In this document: one piece after another, positions 34,101 through 45,000 of the stretch
Layout: the number at the start of each line of letters is the position of its first letter
Position numbering within the stretch: position 1 is the first letter of the stretch
Assembly (NCBI GenBank): GCA_018398765.1
Contig: JAHBMJ010000110.1
Span: forward strand, 1 to 49,559
Source: Chromera velia
Lineage: Eukaryota > Sar > Chromeraceae
Length of the DNA: 49,559 nt
Reading direction: 5' to 3'
Translations under genes and position numbers: made by a program
The notes under the pieces: generated by a model
What the model was told of the DNA's origin: nothing
Databases searched by the model: none
The model's input: only the letters and a program-made list of their open reading frames with translations

Positions 34101-35998
34101 ATTGATGGGTGGAAGAAGGGTCTTGAATGGCCGGCAGCTTAATATACAAAGAATACGACCCACGACGTACATCAACGTACCTTGATGGCTTTGTGCACCG
34201 TGATGAACTTCCGCACATCCTTCCTGGAGATGATCTTTGTGGACAGAGAGGCCGCCACGGCGCGTGCGATCACCGGAATTGCCAGCACCATGTCTATTTC
34301 CTTGAATCCTCTGCATACAAATGCAAATTAGAGGGAGAGAGGGAGGGAGGGAGGGAGGCCATGATTGGATTCTCACAATCACAACAACTAAGCTATTATG
34401 TACAGGTTGAGAGCGCTCAGAAAGATGAGACCAAATTGGAAGAAACAAGCCTTAGGAAGGGAAGAAGGAAGGAGGGAAGAGACAGACAAAAAAAAAACGA
34501 CTGCGACGAAAGACAGACTATATCCTCTTTTCTTTTCCTTTTTCTCTTTCTTCATTCTCTTCTGTTTCTTTCTTTCTCTTTTTAGCGCTCTCTCTCAGTG
34601 AAAGACAGACAGACAGACAGACAGCAAAACAACCTCTAGCTACACTCGTGCATCCTTTCTCTACATCGCTGTACATCCACCCTCTCAATCACCAAGTCTG
34701 CTTTGCTTGAGTTTAAACCATGTAGACGGACGGAGACAGACAGCAAAAAGACCGCCTGCCCACTTACCCACCCACTCAGTTACTCAACCACTGACCCAAT
34801 CACTCACTTATTCTCTCACCCACTCACCCACTTACCCTCTCACCCACTTACGTACTCACCTACCTATACGCTCACTCAAGACCATACTCAGTCGCTCACT
34901 GACTCAATCACTCCCTAACTTTCTCACCCACTTCCCTCTCACTCACTTACTCTCTCACCTATCCGCTCACATATTCACAACCATGCTCACTCGCTCACTG
35001 ACCCAATCACCCAATCACCCACTTACTCTCTCACGTACCCACTTACTCACCCACCCATCCGCTCATATATTCATAACCATACTCACTCGCCCACTGGCCT
35101 CATCACTCACTTATTCTCTCACCCACTTACTCAGTCACTCACCTACTCACTCACCTACGCACCCACCCACCGACTCACTGTGTGTCCACGTTCAAACCGG
35201 TACCGTTCAAACCAACCCGACCAACCCAATCACTCACTCACGTACCGTTCGATCATGTCCATCAAGACCGCATCGATGAAGTACATGGCGAGGAAGAGAA
35301 CCTCGCGATCGATATGCAGTTTGTCCAATTCCGATCCCCAATCAGAGAGCTCGCTCATCCTGCAGGCAGACAGGCAGGTAGGCGGAAAGGTAGGCAGTCA
35401 CTATGGAATCATTCATGCAGAAAGGGGCTTGCATGCGCAAGCATTGCTCGAGAACATGTGCAGGATAAGTGAGACAGCTCGATCGTGTGCATGGTCTCTG
35501 ATGCAGCTGCTGGGCGGCCTAGCTGGAATTTAAGTGGATCAACTTTTCTACTATGGCCGGTACACGGTATTCTGTCTCCGCAACTCTCCTGGATGGAAGG
35601 AAGTCGGGAATTGATGTATCATGACATTTTTCACTCAAATCTCTCCTCCCCTGCAGAAGGAATGGATGAGAGGAGACGCCTTAGACCAAAACGATGGGAG
35701 GAGGTCCTGGAGGTGGATGGCAAGAAGAAAGCGATTGCATGCATGGGGCAAATGTGCACGTACAGAATTGAGGATAGAAGAGACGGCTTGTCAATGAAGC
35801 GGAAATTGCAACGTCGGTTAATTTTCTTTCTACGGTACCATAAATATGCTGTCGAGCAGGCAGGTGCTGAGACCGACAGAGACAAACAAAAAGAATAGCA
35901 CACAGTGAAACCCACACGCCCACACAACACCCACCTATCTAGGCACCCACCCACCCCCCCACAGAGACAGAGACAGAGAGAGAGAAAGAGAGAGAGAG

Positions 35999-36043
<45 letters not shown>

Positions 36044-36154
36044 GAGAGACAGAGAGAGAGAGACAGAGACAGAGAGAGAGACAGAGACAGAGAGAGAAGA
36101 CAGAGAAAGAGAGGGAGAGAAGAGAGAAAGAAAGAGAGAGAGGGAGAGAGAGAG

Positions 36155-36196
<42 letters not shown>

Positions 36197-37239
36197 CTGA
36201 CCTTAATCCTCTGATGCCATACTCGAGGTCTGCCTGCCTGTAGGTGACACGGCGTTCCTGAGAGAGCTTCTCCATCCCTTCAAGAGTCCTGTCCGCGAAC
36301 CAGGAAAGAGATGATGTCCCCCCTTCTACATCGCCTTCCCCGGCCTTCTTCATTGCTACCGATAGCCTGGTCGGTCTCGGTACACTGCTCCTTTGTGCGG
36401 GTGTCGGGGGGAGGGGTGAACTTCATTTCGGCATTCTGGATGAAAATCTCGCACTCGAGGATGGAGTCAAACGCCGAGAGGAAACCCGACCCCTCTGTCC
36501 AGAGATTTCGAATGTCTTCGACAGAGAACGCATCGCACTTGGGGGCATCGATGTCAAGCCCGAGCGACTTCACCAAATCAAAAAGAAAACTCTGCCGTCT
36601 CCTCTCCTAAAAAAACATCAGGGCGCATTTGTCTCCGCTTCCCCTCCGGATTCCAGATGAGAGGAAGCTCAGCCTTCCCAGACATTTCTCCTGCAACTTG
36701 CCGATCAAAGCACCAGGGCTCTGACCAGACGCCAGCTGGAGCAGGTGCCCATAGCGCCTCTCGTCACGATTGCAGGTGCCTCAGCAGCACTAGGTGTTGC
36801 AGATAGCAAAGGAGCGTGGGGAGCTGCAGATGCCTTAGGTGATGTTGATAGCATTGCAGATAGCAAAGGAGCGTGGGGAGCTGCAGACGGGTTGGGTGCT
36901 GTTGATGGCATTGCAGATGGCAAAGGAGCGTGGGGAGCTGCAGACGGGTTGGGTGCTGTTGATGGCATTGCAGATGGCAAAGGAGCGTGGGGAGCTGCAG
37001 ACGCGTTGGGTGCTGCCGATGGTAGAGACACGTTGAGAGATGGGGGGTTTGCACGTGGCACTGCCTCAGCAGCGTTGGTCACCCTTTCTGCGTAGACACG
37101 GCTTAAGTACTTGTATGTTGCCTCTTCTTCTTCGGTCATCGGTGCGCATCGGTGTTGCATTGGAGAAAGGCACAAATCCTCCATTTGAAGAGTGGAAGAA
37201 ATCCCACTCGGCATCAAAGGAGTCCTGCACTTGTTCCAT
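31180..37239 (-). CDS. Cyclin-like protein, eight exons, with repeated +1 frame breaks
   Basis: Inferred reverse-strand exons: 37239-36202, 35359-35246, 34310-34181, 33805-33654, 33315-33167, 32824-32192, 32134-31724, 31617-31180. The cyclin fold is suggested by successive exons: LHIDREVLFLAMYFIDAVLM (helix with LA..y.D), then IPVIARAVAASLSTKIISRK, then LLEVWMIELVGFRLLVPSAA (E..iL..l.f.l..P), then YLAEALCRLSLFEF and ETAVGALLVALVANF (second box). Cyclins activate CDK kinases or transcription kinases; which type is unknown. Start ATG 37239 (MEQVQDSFDAEWDF) has an in-frame stop upstream; a later ATG in another frame is possible. Exon 1 has a Pro/Ala-rich tandem repeat. Four +1 breaks lie in exon 1, one in exon 5 and three in exon 6; splice phases at both ends agree only if these shifts are made. 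The tail is Ser/Pro/Gly-rich and disordered. Confidence 0.6.
31618..31723 (-). other. Short intron containing a duplicated exon-intron junction
   Basis: The donor GTATGC (first base 31723) and acceptor CCCGCAG (ending 31618) remove 106 bases and join in phase 0. Inside, about 20 bases of exon end plus an intron-like stretch are repeated (a 70 bp period measured from CCCTGAGCCT at 31661 and 31731), so two nested GT-AG introns of 47 and 36 bases flank a 23-base mini-exon that would not keep frame. Confidence 0.55.
32135..32191 (-). other. 57-base GT-AG intron in the cyclin-like gene
   Basis: This segment contains an in-frame TGA. Removing GTGTCC...CTGTCAG (57 bases) restores an open frame at phase 0 on both sides. 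A 27-base direct-repeat deletion (GTCCTC repeated) would also work, so the exact boundary is not certain. Confidence 0.5.
32825..33166 (-). other. Intron of the cyclin-like gene
   Basis: The donor GTGAGT (revcomp at 33161-33166) and acceptor ACATTCAG before 32824 join in phase 0. A TGCATGCATGCA word lies at about 32834-32847. No coding sequence is visible. Confidence 0.6.
34311..35245 (-). repeat. Intron with a long donor-like GTGA/GTAA array
   Basis: The donor is GTACGTGAGTGAGT. Over about 34765-35170 the sense strand is a degenerate array of GTGA, GAGT, GTAA and GTGG units (CTCA, CACC and similar on the plus strand), that is, dozens of near-consensus 5' splice sites. A small GACA array follows at about 34605-34625. 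The acceptor is TGTATGCAG before 34310. Confidence 0.7.
35360..36201 (-). repeat. Intron with GA/CT array
   Basis: Plus-strand positions about 35965-36195 are nearly pure GA and GACA dinucleotide and tetranucleotide repeats, read as CT-rich in the sense of the gene, starting just inside the donor GTCAGC. The acceptor is CTGCCTGCAG before 35359. Confidence 0.75.
36790..37020 (-). repeat. 57 bp coding tandem repeat in cyclin-like exon 1
   Basis: About four units of 57 bp (for example GATGGCATTGCAGATGG at 36904 and 36961) code repeats of SAAPHAPLPSAMPSTAPNP, 19 residues each. Because 57 is a multiple of three the frame is kept. Confidence 0.85.
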
Positions 37240-37806
37240 CACTTGATTTCAGTCTGATAACGTTAGAAGGTTGTGTCTGTTGTTGTAAGAAAAGGGAATT
37301 CACGCTGCATTACGCTACAATCATCAGTTTTGTTTCTCTTGTGTGGACAAGCCTGTTCGCTTGGCCTTACTGGTCTTCTGCAGCTGTATGTTCGATAGAT
37401 GTTGAATTCTGTTGCAAAAGAACCTTGAAGTTCTATTCGTCGAACGCATTCTAGCTAGCAGCGATTGACGGCGTCATGACGGCGTCAAGGGACCATGCAC
37501 CGGCCCTTTTGTCAATCCCGCGCCCCAAAAAGTTGACCATGCATGCTTATGACAGGGGCGTCATGGAACACCCTTTTTGTCAATCCTGCAATCGATCTGG
37601 ACACCTATGACGGACTTTTCCCCAGCTCGTGGCTCCTTCTGGCCACTGCTCTTTGTGTCCGAGAAATGAGTGGTCAGTGCCGAATTAAATTGTTCTTCCA
37701 TTGGGCATATGTTCCCATTTTTGCATGTGCAGTCTGAGTGATCTCTGTTTCGAAAAGTCGACCGTTGACGTGGTCCTCCAGATCCATTCATTCAGCTGAC
37801 TACCCG
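37240..37806. promoter_or_regulatory. Divergent promoter region of cyclin-like and phosphatase genes
   Basis: The start codons of the two genes lie 567 bp apart on opposite strands, so both promoters should be here. A TGCATGC word occurs near 37540. A near-repeat of GACGGCGTCA lies at about 37465-37485. No TATA box was assigned with confidence. Confidence 0.45.
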
Positions 37807-39254
37807 ATGAACTCGGAAGGGGGCGGCCAAACCCAAGCCAAGAAACCTGGGAGTGAACACAAGGAGGAACTGTTAAAGATTCGCGACACCTTTCGAAAGG
37901 ATGTGCAGTCTCTGCGTGTGAAGGCTTTTCTTCTTCGAGAGATGGAAAAGGGAGACGGGGAAAGGAGACGGCAGGCCGAAGAAGCGCAGGTCCCCCACAA
38001 GATTGTTCACTTCATCAGACACGGACAGGGGTTTCACAATGTTATCCACCAAGTGTTAGTCAGTCTATCTACCCATTTGCAGACATATATGCAGGTGCAT
38101 TGGACAGTATTGGAGAGACCCTGAGAGTTAAAACGTTCAGGCAGGCAGGGTATCTCTGGGGTTAATTGAATGTATCCCTTCCGAGGGAGTCAGACCATCT
38201 GTAGCCCCTCCACCCTGTCTCGGGATTTTGCTTCCTTTTGTGACCACGGATCTTCACCATTTTTATGAACAGCCTCGGGAGGCGTCCAGCAGGCCGTCTG
38301 AGAGGGGAAAAGAAAAGGGGAACAGACAATGAAAGAAGAAATTGATCAGATGCCGCTGTCTTTTTGACTGGCTATTTTTTCGTTCGCCTTCCTTCCTTCC
38401 TTCCTTCCTTCCTTCCTTCCTTCCTTCCTTCCTTCCCTCCCTTCCTTCCTTCCTTTCTTCCTTTTCTTCCTGACTTGCTTCTTCCTTCCTTCCTGCCTTC
38501 CTTCCTTCTCTCCCTCTTTTCTTCCCTCCTTCTTTCCATTTTCCCTCCTCCCACCCTGCCTCCAACATCCCGTCTGCTGACCGGATCAAAGCTCTCAACT
38601 CATGGGCTGTGTGTTCGTTGTCCGTTGGTCGTTGACTCTTTCTGCACTTTGAAAGATAAACGTTGACCCGGCCCCTTTTTTCTTCTTTCTGTTTGTGTAT
38701 TTTGGGATTTCTCTCTTGACCCACTCTCTCATGCACAGACTCGCACACTTGTCTGTTTGATGCACGGCTTGTCTGTCAATCCAGTTAAATTAAAGCTGGC
38801 ATGAACGTCTGTCTCCCACGAACGAAACTGAGTTTCCAACACCCCATTCGGGTGCTGCGCTTCCTCGCACGCCTTCTCCTTGAGCCTTGTTCAATCGCTT
38901 GGACTGGGCCCCGGTTTTTTCTTTTTCGATCCAGTTGTTGAGGCCGTAGAATGAACGTGTCTGTCTGTCTGTGTCTGTCTGTCTGTCTGTCTGTCTGTCT
39001 GGCATACACTGAGAGAGCGCGCCGAAAGAAAAGCAGGCAGGAAGCAAGTCAGAAAGGAAAAGAAGGAAGGGAACGGGAGAGGAATGGAGGCAAAAAAGAA
39101 AGAAAGAAAGAAAGACATCGCAGAGAATGAAGAAGGTGAAAAAGGGAAAGAAAAGACGATATAGTCTGTCTGAAACATACAGTCTGTCTGTCTGTCCGAA
39201 AGAAAGGAAGCGATTCGCAAAAAAAGTGAAGTGAAGAAAAGACGATGTAGTCTC

Positions 39255-39287
<33 letters not shown>

Positions 39288-39543
39288 GTCTGTCTGTCTG
39301 TTGTGTTCATGAAGAAAAGAAGGGAGAAGAAGAAACATATAGTCAGTCAGTCAGTCTGTCTGTCTGTCCGTCCGTCCTTCTTGACGCTGCCTGGCTTTCG
39401 TTGTCAGCGGATGCCTGCATGCGTGCCTTTCTTTCTTTCTTTCTTTTCTGGCTTGCTTACTTGCTTGCTTGCTTTTCTTCTTTCTTTCTTTCTTTCTTTC
39501 TTTTTTTTTTTTTCTTGCTTGCTTGCTTGCTTGTTTGCTTGCT

Positions 39544-39574
<31 letters not shown>

Positions 39575-40544
39575 TTGCTTGCTTCCTTGCTTGCTTTCTT
39601 TCTTTCTTTTCTGGCTTGCTTACTTGCTTGCTTGCTTTTCTTCTTTCTTTCTTTCTTTCTTTCTTTTTTTTTTTTTTTTTTCCTTCCTTCTTTCTTTCTT
39701 TCTTTTCTTTCTTTCTTTCTTTTCTGGCTTGCTTACTTGCTTGCTTGCTTATCTTCTTTTCTTTCTTTCTTTCTTTCTTTCTTTTTTTTCTTGCTTGCTT
39801 GCTTGTCTTTCTTTCTTTCTTTCTTTCTTTCTTTTCTGGCTTGCTTACTTGCTTGCTTGCTTATCTTCTTTTCTTTCTTTCTTTCTTTCTTTCTTTTTTT
39901 TCTTGCTTGCTTGCTTGTCTTTCTTTCTTCTTGCTTGCTTGCTTCCTTGCTTTCTTTCTTTCTTTCTGTCTTTCTTTCTTCCTTCCTTCCTTCCTTCCTT
40001 CTTTCTTTCTTTCTTTCTTTCTTCCTTCTTGCTTGCTTCCTTGCTTGCTTTCTTTCTTTCTTTCTTTTTTTTCTCGCTTGCTTGCTTGCTTGCTTTTCTT
40101 TCTTTCTTTCTTTCTTTCTTTCTTTCCGTCTTTCTGTCTTTCTGTCTTTCTTTCTTTCTTTCTTTCTTTCCTTCTTTCCTTCTTTCCTTCCTTCCTTGCT
40201 TCCTTCCTTCCTTGCTTCCTTCCTTCTTTCTTTCTTTCTTTCTTTCTTTCTTTTTCTGGCTTGCTTACTTGCTTGCTTGACTTGTGAGTCAAGAGAAGAA
40301 ATGGAAGGAGAAGAGGAGTCTCTGCGTGTCTCTCTGTCTATCTGTCTCTGTCTTTCTGTTTGCACGTAAAAAGGTTTGGAAGAACGAAGAGAAAGAGACG
40401 ACAAAAGGACGATGCTCTTCGTCTCTTCTTTGGCAGGGAAAGAAAGAAGAAGAGAAGAGAAAAGAAGCGATGAGAGGAAAGGAGAGGGGACCCTGTCCAT
40501 CTTCCTCGTTCCATGTCTGTCTGACCGTCTCCTTATCTTCTTCT

Positions 40545-40581
<37 letters not shown>

Positions 40582-41462
40582 ACTGTGTGTGTGTGTGTGT
40601 GTGCTTTCGTCTGTATGTCTGCTCGTGTGTCAGCATGTCTCTTTGCTTTCTAAGATTGCAGCAAGTCACATGTAAAGACGGGGAGAGAAGGAATGAAAGA
40701 AAGACTGGAAACCAGAAAGAAAGCAAGGACCAGGTCGTCTACTTTTCTGGTCTCGGGCATGCTTGTCCATCAGCCTGTGGGTTGTATGCTTTATTTCTCT
40801 CCAAGCAATCTGTTTTCACGGTCTGCCCCTTTTGCAGATACAAGTCTTTTGGCTCTGACGTCTCCCCCCTCGGCCTGGGTCCAAAAGAGGGCAACCCCTA
40901 TTGTCGACCTGACGTGATGGACGCGCCCCTCACTGAAGTCGGCAGACAGCAGGCGAGAGACTTACAGGAGGTCACGCAGATTCTGCATAAGTGTGAGCTC
41001 GTGTGCTCCTCTCCGCTCTGTAGGGCATTGCAGACGGCTGCTATCGCTTTTGATTATCAGATTGAGAGGGAGGCTGTTTCAAATGGCGCTAGCGTGAGGT
41101 CGAAAATTCCATTTGTTGTGCGAGAAGAGGTGAGGGAGCAAAATGGAGCGCATGCATGTGATAAGCGACGTCGAATCTCGGACCTTCAGAAGGAGTTTCC
41201 CTTTTTTGACTTCTCCATGTGCACCTCTGATGAGGATGTGTTCTGGGGTGAAGAGAGAGAACCGAAGCTGGACGTTGCACGTCGGGCAGAAAGGTTCCTC
41301 CAGTGGCTGAAAGACAGAGATGAAAAGGAAATGGCAGTCGCGACCCATAGTGCTTTCCTTGCCACTCTCTTTCTGGTCGTGTTGGAATGCGAGGAAGGAG
41401 GGAGGTTGACAGAGTGGTTCCATACGGGTGAACTTCGGTCTGTGGGTTTAATGTTTTCTTGA
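37807..41462 (+). CDS. Histidine phosphatase, phosphoglycerate-mutase-like (exons 37807-38054, 40838-41462)
   Basis: Two exons give 290 aa; the join HNVIHQV/YKSFGSD is in phase and falls where relatives are continuous. The protein belongs to the histidine phosphatase superfamily: the catalytic RHG motif is in VHFIRHGQGFHN (residues about 72-80), followed by DAPLTEVGRQQARDL, the arginine loop CSSPLCRALQTA, the conserved acidic stretch REEVREQNGAHACDKRR and the second histidine in VATHSAFLATLF. The pattern, especially HACDKRRRISDLQKEFPFFD and the SDED motif, matches plant phosphoglycerate-mutase-like proteins and fungal Pmu1-type enzymes rather than glycolytic mutases. The substrate is not predictable; phosphomonoesterase activity is likely because all catalytic residues are present. 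ATG 37807 is the first ATG in the frame. The stop is TGA at 41460. No signal peptide is evident, so a cytosolic location is likely. Confidence 0.92.
38055..40837 (+). repeat. 2.8 kb intron dominated by microsatellites
   Basis: The donor is GTTAGTCAGTC, again with GTCA units, and the acceptor is CCTTTTGCAG. Contents in order: CTTC array (38386-38470), CTGT arrays (38957-39000 and 39247-39300), a block of CTTT, CTTG and CTTC arrays (39428-40265) and CT then GT dinucleotides (about 40545-40605). Long Leu/Phe/Ser or Lys/Glu frames here are repeat artefacts. Confidence 0.85.
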
Positions 41463-42074
41463 TCCACAACTACAGCTACTCGCTCTCTGAGTTCATTCAT
41501 ATCTGTTCCTATCATCATCATCATCATACTCTCTAGCATACTCCATCGCCATCAGCCTATTTCTAATCTATCTACGGCTTTATAGGCTAAGTGCTAGCGT
41601 TTGCGGGCAATTGACGAAGCAGTTGTGTTCTTACAACTTGAACAGCGTTTCATTGGACTAGATTCAATTAAACTCCTATTGATACATCATAGAAATTAAT
41701 TGATTTTAATAGTTAAATCACATCCTGGATCGTAAATTCGTAATCTGACATAAAAATAAAAATTCAGCATGCTGAGTACTATAATTTATATGATTAGAAC
41801 GTCCTTAGTAGTAGTACGATCCTACAAGTATAATTTAAAATAACATCATTTTTTTTTAATGTACTGGTCAGAGGACCGCGGGGTGACCCGAAACATAAAT
41901 CCTATCCTATCTTATGATTCATATACATGAAGTCTTATCCTCAACTAACAAATCATACACTGAATTAAGAGCATGTTAGAGAGCATGATCCCTTCCCCCA
42001 ATCCATCAGTATGCTAGCTAATGCTAAAGTCAATGTATGTATCTTCAGGAGGTTGCTGCTAGGTTGACTGTCTG
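41463..42074. other. AT-rich spacer between convergent genes
   Basis: This AT-rich sequence lies between the phosphatase stop and the reverse-strand Iml1/DEPDC5-like stop. No open frame of interest and no RNA gene was recognised. Confidence 0.6.
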
Positions 42075-45000
42075 CTAGCTCGGTGGCCTGTCGTCACCGA
42101 GAAAGGACTCTCTGGGCACATCTCCAAGAAAGCTCGGCACGTCTCCCACAAAGCTGGGCGTCTCCAGTGCACCAAGGAAGCTCTGTGCGGGGATCTGAGA
42201 GAACGATTTCAGGTGAGGGTCTTGACCAGGAACAGAGACAGAGACGCCATGCGCGTTACCATCCATCATACCCACGCCGCTCGAAGTGGATGCAGAATGC
42301 CTGTCACCCAAAGCCTCTGAGGAGGCTCCCGAGACTTCCACGCGCATGGCCTGCGGGTGTCCGGCAGAGAGAGACATCGCCAGCTGGGTGAGGGCGACGG
42401 GGGAGCCGTGAGACTTCGCCCGAATCAACTGCATGTTCAAAAAGAAGAAGGAAAGAGAACTCATGGCAGAAAGTGTAAACGGCAGCGGGAAGCCCTTCTC
42501 AGATGGAAAGTGGGAGAGTCAAAAGATGCCCTTGCACGATCGCGAAGGCTGAAGGCGCTCTGATCTGAAAACGAAAAGCATCAACGATAGTAATGCCGCT
42601 ATTCGAAACAAAGCGATTGTTCGGTACCCAGTGTCTAAACACGGATAAACAGGTCGGGCAGGCACACAATGCTCCGAAACTGCGAGTCAGGAGAAAGAGA
42701 CGAAAAGACAGCCGAATGGGCGAGAGAGAGCTGGCAACCCTGAATGACACACGCACTCAGACTCGGACGGACCCCCCCCAAAAGTTTCGCGAAGACGTCA
42801 AAGTCTCGTCTCAAATCCTGAGCACGAGAGAGCTCTTCTGCTGCGACCTCGGCAGCCACCGCCGCAGCTGCAGACACACAAGCACACGTCCACACATACA
42901 CTCACACACAATCATGCACATGCAAGCAGACAGAAGAATGCACAGAGAGAGAGAGAGAAAGAAAGACAGACCTCTGGCCTGGGACACCACGGATCGGGCC
43001 TTGGGGACACTCAACGCGGCACCTCCCCACTGGAGCTTGGACGAGTGCCAAAAGATTTTGCCCCTGCAACCATTCACGCAAAAGAAGGAAGGAAGGAAGG
43101 AAGTACGGGAGCAATGGGAGAGAAACCAAAATGAAAGAAAGAAAAAAAAAGAACGGAGACAGACAGATCAAAGGCAGAAAAAGAAGAAAAAATGAAACGA
43201 AGGTTTCTCATTGCGACAGAGTTCCTTTTTTCTTCGGCACCCTTTCCCCTCTTCGCTTTTCAGACCAAAGTTGGTTGTTCTTCCACTCGTCAAAAAATAT
43301 GAGTGAGAGTGTATGCGCATGAACATATTATCAAGGGAGGAGGGAGAGCAGCAAGGAGAGGCGCTGGAACATTCGCTTTTCATTTCTCCAGACAAGAACG
43401 ACAGGGAGGAAGAAAACAGCAGACAAAAAGGTCGGAACCCAGAGCTCTCTGTGCATGTCAGCTGAAACGACAACGAGAGGGCGGGCAAAAAAGACAAACC
43501 CGAAGGAACAGACAAACTATCCTACGTCCACCCCCCCCCCTGGCCCCCCTAGGGACCCACCTTGTGAGGTGGACAAAGTACAGGCCCTTTCTCTGCGCCA
43601 AAATCCACCCTTCCTCCATTGAAGGAGGCAGGCCCTGCTCGTGACACTGCCACCCTGCCTTAGCGTAGTTCCCAGCCTTCATTCTCTCCCTCTCCGCATG
43701 ATGCGCCGCCAGCCTTCTCTCGGCGCCCGTATCGGAATCTTCCCCTCTGTCCTCTTCACCGTCTGCCACGGAAGACAGAGGCATACTCGACTGATGAGCC
43801 GCTTGCCGTCTTAACTTCAACCCCAGTCCCCCGGATGACGCTCGCAGGTCACGCGCGCTCGCAGCAAATCTCTTCCGATGCCACAGTCCGCCCTCTCCCT
43901 GTCCGCCCTTGTCTCCCTCTGTGAGCACAGCAAAGTCAGGCAAACTCCCCCGTCTCCTCCCCTCACCCCCATACCCCCCTCTGAACTTCAAACCTTTCCT
44001 GCCGAGCTCACTGCAATCTCCACCCTCCTTTCCGCAAACGAATAAAAGATTCAGAGGGGGGGCGAGGAGAATCGCCAAAACATCCCTCAAAAAGTCCAAT
44101 TCACGGAGAAGCGCTGAGGTCTCCATTTTGTCCCGCTCCCTCTGGGCAACTCGTGACAAACCCCTTCTCAGACTTGGCTTTACCTTGCCTCCTTCTCGCC
44201 CTATCTCTTCCCCTTTCCCCGTTACTCTCTCTTTGCCAATTACCTTTTCTCTCTCTCCCTCTTCCAACCCCCCCGTCTCCTCCTCAGGAACTGTGCGGGG
44301 CACCTGCAACGGCACTGCACCCCCAAACCCTCTTACAGCAACCACGCGACGTCCCCCCAAGGACAGAGCTCCGTTCTCGTCTTCTTCAGCTTCCGTTCCC
44401 GCATCACCTGCAGTCTTCCGCCCTTCCTCTGAAGGCCTTTCATCATTCCCCTTTCCAAACTCCATCTGTTCCCCCTCCAACACCAAATCCCTGTCAGCAT
44501 CATCCCCCTCTCCCCCCTCCCCCTCTCCTTCTAGCGCTGTGGACGGAAAACTTCGTGGAATTTCAACAACGATGGGAGGGTGGAAGGGGGGTCTCTTCCT
44601 CACCCATCGACGATCTAGCTGACCCCACAATTGGACCTGGGGCAGCTGCACAAGCGCAAAATTCCTCTTCGTCGCCAACACGTTCAACCTCCTCAGGAAA
44701 CGGTTGATGAACACAGAGCTGCACATCAACCACTCGACAGAGAATCGAAACAACAGAGGAGAACAAAAATTCGAGTCATAATGAATCCAAAACCGCTCGC
44801 ACGGAGGACCCTCTGTGCCCTCCCCATGAACGTGGGAGGAGGAGGACCCACTCGTCCCTCCTACCGTCGCAGAACCGGTAGAGGCGGGTGCTGATGTGGC
44901 GGCAGATGTTCCCGTTGCTTCGTTTGTTGCCCACACACTCTCATCAGTCCAACACGTGACGACTTCCGCACTCCGCACCCGCACCCCCTCATGCCCCCCA

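Noticed and set aside
31180-37239. Cyclin-like locus as a plain pseudogene
   Set aside because: All breaks are +1, splice sites and phases are kept, and segments between breaks are cleanly coding. A pseudogene should also show deletions and stop mutations. It is not fully excluded.
39231-40280. Long frames on both strands rich in Phe/Leu/Ser or Lys/Glu
   Set aside because: They are translations of CTTT/CTTG microsatellites inside the phosphatase intron, and all frames stay open because the repeat lacks stops.
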